The notes under the pieces are model-generated. The model did not search any database, was not told the DNA's origin, and saw only the letters and a list, made by a program, of their open reading frames with translations. The position numbers and the translations under genes are program-made. This document shows positions 1-5,975 of a DNA stretch of 28,878 nt, piece after piece (position 1 is the stretch's first letter; each line of letters starts with the position of its first letter). The stretch is taken from positions 1 to 28,878 of IMG/VR virus record IMGVR_UViG_3300034198_007842; one strand, given 5' to 3'. Source of the DNA: a virus.

Positions 1-261
1 GAACGCACTCAAAGAGCTTTAATCACTTTCTGTGCAATAGCTAAAGTAAATAATGAGCAGTATACTAACTTTCTAGGTATGTTCAAACATACTGAAAAGC
101 AAAAGTTTAACGATTTAATCAGAGCATCTGAGTCTTTTGTTAAAACTATCAACGCTAATTTAGATGAGCAAAGTTTAAAAGCAGTTGAAGATATGGAGGA
201 ATATTTACATCAAATGATTTTCGATTTAATTGAAGGTAAAGAGTTTGTAACTAAAAACTAA
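1..261 (+). CDS. Hypothetical early protein, 5' end cut by the window edge
   Basis: The frame is open from base 1 (reading ERTQRALITF...) to a TAA at 259-261, so the ATG at 79 is internal and the gene starts outside the left edge. If the window is circular, the frame continues without a stop into the last bases of the window (codons LDVAGQSK), with TTG at 28855 as the nearest start codon and a TATATTTG promoter at 28822. The complete product would then have about 94 residues. It is hydrophilic and helical, with acidic and lysine-rich stretches and no membrane segment or motif that I recognise. Its position right behind a host-type promoter suggests an early gene. Function unknown. Confidence 0.6.
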   Translation, partial: ERTQRALITFCAIAKVNNEQYTNFLGMFKHTEKQKFNDLIRASESFVKTINANLDEQSLKAVEDMEEYLHQMIFDLIEGKEFVTKN

Positions 262-291
262 ATTTAAACCGTTTTAGATTATGTTTAAATT
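261..291 (+). terminator. AT-rich hairpin after the first gene
   Basis: AATTTAAAC at 261-269 is the perfect reverse complement of GTTTAAATT at 283-291, with a 13-base loop. It begins on the last base of the stop codon of the preceding gene and is followed by a T-rich stretch. The stem has only two G-C pairs, so termination would be weak; it may instead be a 3'-end stabiliser or a chance feature of AT-rich DNA. Confidence 0.3.
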
Positions 292-374
292 AACTTTATT
301 TGTCTATCTTATACTTTATATCACTTTTAAATTATTTATCAATACAATAGCTTTTTTAATTATTTTTTATTTTA

Positions 375-406
375 TTGTTATTTTGATAGATTATTGTTTA
401 TATTTG
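375..406 (+). promoter_or_regulatory. Bacteroidota-type promoter for the sigma-like gene
   Basis: TATATTTG at 399-406 matches the TAnnTTTG -7 box of Bacteroidota. A TTG at 375-377 lies 21 bases upstream, in the range for the -33 element. The ATG at 415 follows the box by only 8 bases, so the transcript would have almost no leader. The box also rules out the upstream TTG codon at 394 as a start. Confidence 0.65.
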
Positions 407-414
407 TAAACTAT

Positions 415-936
415 ATGAATAAACAAACCATTATTAACATCATCGTTAATCATAAACCTTACGCTAATTATTGTAAGAAATTATGCTTTGATAGAGATAT
501 TCATAATGATTTATATCAGGAGTTCTTTTTAGTTATTGCAGATAAATCTGAAGAGATATTAATAAATGCTTTTAATAATAATCTTTTAGAGTCTTATTGT
601 TTATCTATCATTTATAATCTTAACCTACAAAGACATAGGTTTATGAAAGTAAAAGGTAATGATAATCCTTTACTTGAACATTGCAACTATACTACCGAGT
701 TAAGTCGTCACTTAATTGAAGATAGTTATAATCATTCAATTGATGATAATTACAATAGAGTGATGGAGTTTATTAAAACAAATGAGCAAGTTAAACAATC
801 AGATGTATTTGTATTATTTGAAAGCCTTGATAATCAGATTAAACAAATAGCTAAAGATACCGATATATCATACAGTACATTAAGACAAGGACGTAAAAGA
901 TTAATTAATAATATAAAACAAAATGTTAGAATTTGA
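415..936 (+). CDS. Sigma-factor-like regulator (sigma-70 family-like)
   Basis: The product has 173 residues from ATG 415; the in-frame TTG at 394 lies inside the promoter and is rejected. Residues 29-43 (HNDLYQEFFLVIADK) look like sigma region 2, in which the pattern DL-x-QE is typical of ECF-type sigma factors. Residues 132-170 end in a helix-turn-helix resembling region 4 (QIAKDTDISYSTLRQGRKRL). The linker is longer and more divergent than in host ECF sigma factors. Family knowledge suggests it binds RNA polymerase core or DNA. I infer that it may recognise the three repeated late elements at 3451, 11323 and 13811. It could instead be a sigma-fold DNA-binding protein without promoter activity. 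The gene overlaps the next one by 14 bases. Confidence 0.6.
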   Translation: MNKQTIINIIVNHKPYANYCKKLCFDRDIHNDLYQEFFLVIADKSEEILINAFNNNLLESYCLSIIYNLNLQRHRFMKVKGNDNPLLEHCNYTTELSRHLIEDSYNHSIDDNYNRVMEFIKTNEQVKQSDVFVLFESLDNQIKQIAKDTDISYSTLRQGRKRLINNIKQNVRI

Positions 937-1180
937 AAAAGTATTAGTAGATAATAAAGATTATATCTACGCAGTTGCTAGGTTAGGATTAAGCCCTGAT
1001 AAATCATCTTCAATAGTTCAATCTATTTTAGAGGCTTATAAGAATATTGATAGCACTATCTTTGATATGGCTATTTGTAATACTTGTTTACGAGCTTATG
1101 AGAATAGCTTTAAAACTATATTAGCTTATTGCGACTCTGTTAATTGGTTCGTAGAATTACCTAAAGCTAAAAGTAAATAA
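923..1180 (+). CDS. Hypothetical protein, 85 aa
   Basis: Starts at ATG 923 inside the end of the sigma-like gene (14-base overlap), so it is translationally coupled to it. The product is helical with three cysteines in the second half (AICNTCLRAY, AYCDSV). I do not recognise a family. The tight coupling suggests a role tied to the sigma-like protein, for example a partner or anti-sigma function, but nothing in the sequence proves this. Codon use matches the neighbours. Confidence 0.6.
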   Translation: MLEFEKVLVDNKDYIYAVARLGLSPDKSSSIVQSILEAYKNIDSTIFDMAICNTCLRAYENSFKTILAYCDSVNWFVELPKAKSK

Positions 1181-1182
1181 CT

Positions 1183-1368
1183 ATGTTTGAGGCAGACTTT
1201 GAAACAACTGAACAGCTAACTAAAAGACAGCAAAATAATTATATTAACCTTTGCGAAGAGAACCTAAAACGTAACTATAACGATTATAAAGTGTTATCAA
1301 AGATAAAATTAAAAGGCAATGAGACATTTAAAATCAAAATCCTATTTCAATCATCGGGTAAAATTTGA
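1183..1368 (+). CDS. Hypothetical protein, 61 aa
   Basis: ATG two bases after the preceding stop, TGA at 1366-1368. The product is basic in the second half and hydrophilic, with no recognised motif and no membrane segment. It is probably the last gene of the short unit that starts at the promoter near 399; a new promoter follows at 1420. Function unknown. Confidence 0.5.
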   Translation: MFEADFETTEQLTKRQQNNYINLCEENLKRNYNDYKVLSKIKLKGNETFKIKILFQSSGKI

Positions 1369-1419
1369 TGAGGTTTATAGAATTAATATCTTTAAATCTA
1401 AAATATTAAATAAAACAGT

Positions 1420-1427
1420 TATATTTG
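1420..1427 (+). promoter_or_regulatory. Bacteroidota-type promoter for lipoprotein and terminase genes
   Basis: TATATTTG at 1420-1427 matches TAnnTTTG exactly. No TTG sits at the usual -33 distance. The leader to ATG 1462 is about 30 bases and A-rich, which suits Bacteroidota translation starts. It lies in the 93-base gap between two genes. Confidence 0.6.
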
Positions 1428-1461
1428 TAATGAATTAAAAACAATTAAAATCCTATCACAC

Positions 1462-1836
1462 ATGAAAAAACTATTAATCCTACCGTTATTCTTATTCGCT
1501 TGTAATAAGAAAACTAATGTACAACCTACAACAACTACTCAACCTATTGTAGTAGCTCCAACTTCTAAACACGTTGAGTTATTTATTACTTATGGTTCAG
1601 TCAATAACTTCTGTTCTGTTAAATGGTCTTTTGATCCTAACATTGATTCAAGTTATTCAACTAATAATACAGTAAATAGATATATTTCTAACTATACTAC
1701 TTCTGATTCTATTCTAGTTTATACTAGCTCTCATTTAGTTAATGCTACATCAAATACAGTATTAGTTCAAGTTGATGGAGTAGTAAGATACCAATGGACT
1801 GGAGTAAATATTGATAAAACTATTAAGATTAACTAA
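1462..1836 (+). CDS. Phage-encoded lipoprotein
   Basis: The product has 124 residues and a clear lipoprotein signal: MKK, a hydrophobic stretch LLILPLFLF, then the lipobox ending FAC with the modified cysteine at residue 14, followed by NKK. After a Thr/Gln/Pro linker (residues 19-34) comes a beta-rich domain of about 90 residues that I do not recognise. It should be lipid-anchored in the host envelope. It is first in the unit behind the 1420 promoter and its stop overlaps the start of the small terminase gene by one base. Phage lipoproteins made from host-type promoters are often superinfection-exclusion factors that block the phage's own receptor; that role is inference here. A spanin-type lysis role is less likely this far from the lysis genes. 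Confidence 0.75.
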   Translation: MKKLLILPLFLFACNKKTNVQPTTTTQPIVVAPTSKHVELFITYGSVNNFCSVKWSFDPNIDSSYSTNNTVNRYISNYTTSDSILVYTSSHLVNATSNTVLVQVDGVVRYQWTGVNIDKTIKIN

Positions 1837-2297
1837 TGGCAAAGCATAAGTATATTGAAACTCCTGAAGAGTTATCTAAGTATTTTGAATTATATAAAAC
1901 AGAATGTAAATCTAATCCTAGAAAAAAACACGTATTTGTAGGCAAAGATGGTACAAGTGATTATGAGTTATTAGAACGACCTTTAACTATGGAAGGATTT
2001 AGAGCTTATTGCTTTGCTAAAGTAGGCTGTGTTAAGCATTATTTTGATAATACAGATAATAGATACGATGAATATAGTACTATCTGTCGCGCGATAAAGG
2101 ATATGATTAGGCTAGACCAAATAGAGGGCGGAATGGTTGGACAATACAACCCATCAATCACACAGCGTTTAAATGGTTTAGTTGAAAAGACTGATAATAA
2201 AAATGATAATGTTAACATCAATAAAAATATTACTGTTGAAGTTATGAAGTCAGATACTAACTTATCAAATAGCGAAAAGGATATTAATTTAGATTAG
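1836..2297 (+). CDS. terS: Terminase small subunit
   Basis: 153 residues. The segment RPLTMEGFRAYC followed by a helical core and QIEGGMVGQYNPSITQRLNGL is typical of the gp3-like small terminase of Bacteroidota phages. The family recognises the packaging site on phage DNA and loads the large subunit. The C-terminal tail after residue 120 (Asn, Lys and Asp rich) is likely flexible. Its start overlaps the lipoprotein stop (TAATG) and its TAG stop overlaps the GTG start of the large terminase gene by one base, so the three genes are translationally coupled. Being immediately before terL supports the call. Confidence 0.8.
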   Translation: MAKHKYIETPEELSKYFELYKTECKSNPRKKHVFVGKDGTSDYELLERPLTMEGFRAYCFAKVGCVKHYFDNTDNRYDEYSTICRAIKDMIRLDQIEGGMVGQYNPSITQRLNGLVEKTDNKNDNVNINKNITVEVMKSDTNLSNSEKDINLD

Positions 2298-3448
2298 TGT
2301 TTAAAGCAAGTGTATTATACGAGGCTAATTATAATGCTACCGAAGATATAATTGTTAATCAAGGTGGCTCAAGTAGTGGTAAAACTTATTCTATACTTCA
2401 AGTATTATTTACTAAAGCTGTAAGTGATTATAATGTAATTACAGTTGTAGGTGAGTCTATCCCTAACTTAAAATCTGGTGCATTAAGAGATGCCTTAGAT
2501 ATTTATAATAGCAGTCCTATTCTCAAATCTCTTATATCTGATTATAACCGTACAGATAGAATATTTCAATTTTCTAATGGCTCTATAATGGAGTTTAAAA
2601 GCTATGAGAATCCACAAGGTGCAAAGAGTGGTAAACGTGATTATCTATTTGTCAACGAAGCTCAAGGTATTTCTAAAGAGGTTTTTAATGAATTGCATAT
2701 AAGGACCAAGAAACAAACATTCATCGACTACAATCCGAATGCTGAGTTTTGGGTACATGAAGATATTATAGGCACTCCGAATACTAAACTATTTATATCA
2801 GATCATAGACATAATCCATTTGTACCTCAAAAGATTAGAGATAAGATTGAGGCATTGAGATATAAAGACATGGAACTATTTAAAGTTTACGCTAGGGGAT
2901 TAACAGGTAAAATAGAGGGCTTAGTCTTTAGAAACTTTGATATAGTTAATGAGATACCTAAAGATGCTGAAGTACTAGGTTTAGGTATAGATTGGGGTTT
3001 TACAAATGATCCTACAACTTTATTAAAAGCATATCGATACAATGGCGAGTTATACATTGATGAGTTAATCTATCAAACAGGATTAACCAATAGTGACATT
3101 ATATCTAAACTTAATCAATTAGGTATTAATAGACGAGATACTATTGTTGCTGATAGTGCAGAGCCTAAAAGTATAACAGACTTACAAAGGGCAGGTTTTA
3201 ATGTTCAAGGTGCTAATAAAGGAGCTGATAGTATCATCAACTCTATTGATACTTTAAAACAGTTTAAAATCAATTTAACAAGGAATAGTACTAATACCAT
3301 TAAAGAGTTTAGAAGTTATAAATGGGCTACTGATTCAAGTGGTAAGACTATCAATAAGCCTGTTGACTTTAACAATCATAGTATTGATGCGATTAGGTAT
3401 ATTGCCTTAAATCTTATCAATAAAACTAGTAGAATTATACTAGATTAA
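2297..3448 (+). CDS. terL: Terminase large subunit (PBSX-like)
   Basis: 383 residues from a GTG start fixed by overlap with the terS stop. The N-terminal ATPase has Walker A GGSSSGKT at residues 23-30 and Walker B DYLFVNEA at 115-122, with Glu121 as the likely catalytic residue. The C-terminal RNase H-like nuclease shows GIDWGFTNDPTT (Asp232), VADSAEP (Asp286) and HSIDAIRY (Asp364), the three acidic positions expected for metal binding. This motor cuts concatemeric DNA and pumps it into the prohead through the portal. The length is somewhat short for the family but all motifs are present. A late promoter element starts three bases after its stop. Confidence 0.95.
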   Translation: MFKASVLYEANYNATEDIIVNQGGSSSGKTYSILQVLFTKAVSDYNVITVVGESIPNLKSGALRDALDIYNSSPILKSLISDYNRTDRIFQFSNGSIMEFKSYENPQGAKSGKRDYLFVNEAQGISKEVFNELHIRTKKQTFIDYNPNAEFWVHEDIIGTPNTKLFISDHRHNPFVPQKIRDKIEALRYKDMELFKVYARGLTGKIEGLVFRNFDIVNEIPKDAEVLGLGIDWGFTNDPTTLLKAYRYNGELYIDELIYQTGLTNSDIISKLNQLGINRRDTIVADSAEPKSITDLQRAGFNVQGANKGADSIINSIDTLKQFKINLTRNSTNTIKEFRSYKWATDSSGKTINKPVDFNNHSIDAIRYIALNLINKTSRIILD

Positions 3449-3450
3449 TA

Positions 3451-3478
3451 TGTCACTTTTAACTTAAAAGTTATTATG
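3451..3478 (+). promoter_or_regulatory. Putative phage late promoter, copy A
   Basis: First of three copies of TGTCACT-N9-AAAGTTATWATG. TGTCACT lies at 3451-3457 and AAAGTTATTATG at 3467-3478. The segment ACTTTTAAC-TTAAAAGT here is also a near-perfect palindrome. The ATG of the next gene (3484) begins 5 bases after the element. TATTAT as -10 would place transcription start on or next to that ATG. The element resembles a -35/-10 promoter and not the host TAnnTTTG type. Confidence 0.65.
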
Positions 3479-3483
3479 TGTAT

Positions 3484-4146
3484 ATGAAATTACCTTATTC
3501 TTTTGAAGATATGACTTTAAGCCAGTTCATGCAATTACATGAATTAGAGCAAGATAAAGGTATTGATATACTAGATAGACAATTAAAGAAACTATCTATC
3601 TTATCAGGTAAGTCAGTAGAATACCTTGAAACTTTAGACATTAAGTTAATTAAAGACTATTTAGCTAAGGTATCTTATACTTCTAATGCTCCAACTGAAA
3701 TGAGAGTAGTCCCTAGATTTAGAGTTAAAGGTATGTTATTAAAACCTACCATGTCACTGCAAGAAATGAAAGTTAATCAATTAGTAGACTTTTATAGCTT
3801 ATTAAAAGCAAGTGACGGTAAATATATTCAATCAGCAAATAAGTTATTAGCTGTAATGTTTAAACCGCTGAAGTTATTTAAAGAGTCGGTTTACAGTCCT
3901 GAGAGCCACGCCAAAATAAGCGAACTATTGTTAAGTGCAAAGGTGGGGGATTGCTTAGGACTGCTTTTTTTTTATTTAAACTTTTGGAACAAATGCGCTC
4001 CGATTATGAGCCGTTATTTGGAGAACAACAACAAAGTAATAGCGGAAATAATGAACGAGATAATGAACGACAAAGAATTCATGGATTCCTTGAACAATGG
4101 GGGTGGGAATATAACATCGACCAATGTGCAGAAAGTGAACGAGTAG
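3484..4146 (+). CDS. Tail assembly chaperone, unshifted form (gpG-like)
   Basis: 220 residues from ATG 3484; the upstream GTG at 3478 overlaps the promoter element and is rejected. MTLSQFMQLHEL near the N-terminus, a conserved middle (residues ~75-110) and a hydrophobic GLLFFYL segment near residue 160 match the tail assembly chaperone type of Bacteroidota phages. These proteins coat the tape measure protein during tail assembly. A run of nine T at 3965-3973 lies in the FF codons and allows a -1 shift. From there to 4146 this frame uses many AAC, TTG and GAG codons that its neighbours avoid, as expected when a second frame is also read. Confidence 0.7.
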   Translation: MKLPYSFEDMTLSQFMQLHELEQDKGIDILDRQLKKLSILSGKSVEYLETLDIKLIKDYLAKVSYTSNAPTEMRVVPRFRVKGMLLKPTMSLQEMKVNQLVDFYSLLKASDGKYIQSANKLLAVMFKPLKLFKESVYSPESHAKISELLLSAKVGDCLGLLFFYLNFWNKCAPIMSRYLENNNKVIAEIMNEIMNDKEFMDSLNNGGGNITSTNVQKVNE

Positions 4147-4250
4147 GGTGGGAATATATTTATATTAATTGGAATGTAATAGAGTTCTTAAATAGATTGA
4201 GTTACTTAAAAGATAAAGGTAAATTTTTAATAGCGATTAATGGGTCTTAG
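3484..4250 (+). CDS. Tail assembly chaperone, -1 frameshift fusion (gpGT-like)
   Basis: Predicted join of 3484-3972 with 3972-4250 by a -1 shift on T TTT TTT, giving about 255 residues. The -1 frame has no good start codon of its own (only a TTG at 3951) but is open from 3903 to the TAG at 4248. Its codons are typical of this genome (GAA, CAA, AAT, GAT), unlike the unshifted frame over the same bases. The extension carries FLEQWGWEYNIDQCAE and a final VIEFLNRLSYLKDKGKF, a pattern I know from shifted tail chaperone tails in Bacteroidota phages. The lambda G/GT pair is the reference system. The next gene starts inside its last codons, at 4240. Confidence 0.6.
3966..3972 (+). other. Putative -1 ribosomal slippery site
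   Basis: Heptamer T TTT TTT in the zero frame, inside a nine-T run (3965-3973), fits the X XXY YYZ rule. Slippage here joins the chaperone frame to the open -1 frame. I see no strong stem directly downstream: only a 4-bp GCTC/GAGC hairpin about 25 bases away. Confidence 0.55.
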
Positions 4251-4818
4251 TGAAAATATAAAAATATTATTAGATGAGTTCGCTGAATTTACTAAGAATG
4301 AAGTGAGGAAGTCAGCTCGTGAAAAGGGTATTACTTTTGGAGGTCAGGATAGTAGAATGTTAAGTGATAGAAACTTTGTCACTAAATATACCACTACTTC
4401 AACTTCTCTAAAATTAACTATTGAAATTATACCTGAATATGCTAGAGTAGTAGATGAGGGTAGAAGTGCTGGTAAGACTCCGCCAATAGAACCTATTAAG
4501 AATTGGATCAAGCGTAAAGGTATATTGAAAAGTGAACGACCTAGTATAACTAAAGGCACTAAGAAAGTTAAAACTAATAAACCTAAACCATCTTTTGAAA
4601 AGAGATTGACTTCTATGGCTTATGCTATTGCTAAAAACATAGGTAAGAATGGAACGATTAAAAGATTCAATTATAAGGGCAGTAACTTTTGGACTGATGT
4701 AGTAGGTAGGAATGGAGATAACGCAAGCGCAGGAATGAATGAGGCTTATAATCAATTAAAAACAAATCTATTTGAAGAGCTTAAAAAAGAAGTACAAATA
4801 GAATTAATTAGTAAATAA
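4240..4818 (+). CDS. HK97 gp10-like tail completion or head-tail joining protein
   Basis: 192 residues. The pattern YARVVDEGRSAGKTPPIEPIK-NWIKRKGI (residues ~66-95) and the later AYAIAKNIGKNGTIK are hallmarks of the HK97 gp10-like family, whose members sit at the head-tail interface or tail end. The region between residues 96 and 120 is Lys/Thr/Pro rich and probably a flexible loop. The start ATG overlaps the end of the chaperone -1 frame by 11 bases, and the stop overlaps the next start by one base (TAATG). This is consistent with a coupled tail module. Confidence 0.7.
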   Translation: MGLSENIKILLDEFAEFTKNEVRKSAREKGITFGGQDSRMLSDRNFVTKYTTTSTSLKLTIEIIPEYARVVDEGRSAGKTPPIEPIKNWIKRKGILKSERPSITKGTKKVKTNKPKPSFEKRLTSMAYAIAKNIGKNGTIKRFNYKGSNFWTDVVGRNGDNASAGMNEAYNQLKTNLFEELKKEVQIELISK

Positions 4819-5975
4819 TGGCATTAACAATATATCAAGAACCACAAGATTATACTCCTGCTTATAATGAGCAGACTATACTTGCTTTGTCTAATCAAAT
4901 AGCTATTGCAGATTTTAAGTATGTAGTAACTGTTCAAGTTAACGGTGGAACTATTTATACTTATAATGTATTACAACGACCTGATGGATATTTAGTGTTT
5001 GATGCTATGGAAATAGTAAAAAACTATATCACTAGAGATTACTTCGACACTACTACTTATGTAGGTTTAGCAACTGGTAAAAGTGCTTCAGTTGTAGTTA
5101 CAGTTAAAGAGTATTATAGTGGTGCTATTCATGGCACTCATGTAACTAGCTACATAGCTTATGATGCTTGTTTTGATGATTATGATTTTAGACAGTATAG
5201 TTATGCAAGTTACGTTTCAGACTCTTCAACAGCTCGTTTATTAAGTCCTCAAACAACTGAATTTAACTATCCTGAATTAAAGATTGATGTTAAGAATGAT
5301 GTTTGGATTCACTTCTTTAATTACTACTATGATAGTATAGATATTAATGTTTACGATAGTACTTCTACTTTATTAGGTGGGTTTAGTATAGGATTAACGC
5401 CTGATATTAATATGTGGTATGCTAATATTGGTTATACTACTTTGCAGCGTTTTGGTTATACTCCACAAGATGGATATACTATTGAAATTGACTTTATAAC
5501 TGGTACTACTTCATACTTAAGTACTTCATTAACTTTCTATGATTTATGTACTAGACATAAAAAATACGCCATCCAATATTTAAAACGTAATGGTAATATA
5601 AATGTATTTAACTTTGAGTTTTTAAGCCAAGAAACAATTAATAAAAAAGTTAATAATGTTAGGTTAAATCCTAAAAGATTAATGGTTGGACCATCTTATG
5701 GTTCTAATAATTGGGATAGAGAGGTTAATACAGTTAGTACATTAACGACTAAGCAAATTACTTTAAATACTAATTGGATAACTGAAAGTCAATCAGACCA
5801 ATTACAAGAGTTATTTGATAGCCCTATTGTTTGGTTATGCTACAATGCTGAATATATCCCTGTATCAATTACAGATACTTCATACAAGATTAATAAAACG
5901 GTTAACGATAAGCTATTTAATTATACAATAGTTTGCGAATACAATCTGCAAGAAACTAGACAAAGAGCAATATAA
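4818..5975 (+). CDS. Structural tail protein, Bacteroidota phage type
   Basis: 385 residues, beta-rich with many Tyr, Thr and Asp. The segment KKYAIQYLKRNGNINVFNFEF (starting near residue 247) matches a recurring pattern in Bacteroidota phage tail proteins (tyrosine, leucine, Asn-Arg-x-Gly, then Asp/Asn and Phe). There is no signal peptide or membrane segment. It is coupled on both sides by one-base stop/start overlaps. Position between a tail-joining protein and a very large tail protein suggests a distal tail or baseplate role. The exact function is not known from the sequence. Confidence 0.6.
   Translation: MALTIYQEPQDYTPAYNEQTILALSNQIAIADFKYVVTVQVNGGTIYTYNVLQRPDGYLVFDAMEIVKNYITRDYFDTTTYVGLATGKSASVVVTVKEYYSGAIHGTHVTSYIAYDACFDDYDFRQYSYASYVSDSSTARLLSPQTTEFNYPELKIDVKNDVWIHFFNYYYDSIDINVYDSTSTLLGGFSIGLTPDINMWYANIGYTTLQRFGYTPQDGYTIEIDFITGTTSYLSTSLTFYDLCTRHKKYAIQYLKRNGNINVFNFEFLSQETINKKVNNVRLNPKRLMVGPSYGSNNWDREVNTVSTLTTKQITLNTNWITESQSDQLQELFDSPIVWLCYNAEYIPVSITDTSYKINKTVNDKLFNYTIVCEYNLQETRQRAI

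Noticed and set aside
262-398. Origin of replication in the AT-rich gap
   Set aside because: The gap is AT-rich but shows no iterons or DnaA-type boxes; it is explained by the hairpin and promoter.
4098-4110. GGGGGTGGG as an alternative frameshift site in the chaperone gene
   Set aside because: In the zero frame it reads T GGG GGT, so the P-site tRNA could not re-pair well after a -1 slip; the T-run at 3966 fits the rule fully.
3752-4383. Extra TGTCACT occurrences at 3752-3758 and 4377-4383
   Set aside because: Both are inside genes and lack AAAGTTATWATG nine bases downstream (the first has AAAGTTAATC one base further on, without a nearby gene start).
4344-4755. Minus-strand open frames of 71 and 113 codons within the gp10-like gene
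   Set aside because: They lie opposite a clear family member with coupled start and stop, have no promoter or neighbour on that strand, and read as low-complexity Ser/Ile/Phe-rich protein typical of the complement of AT-rich coding DNA.
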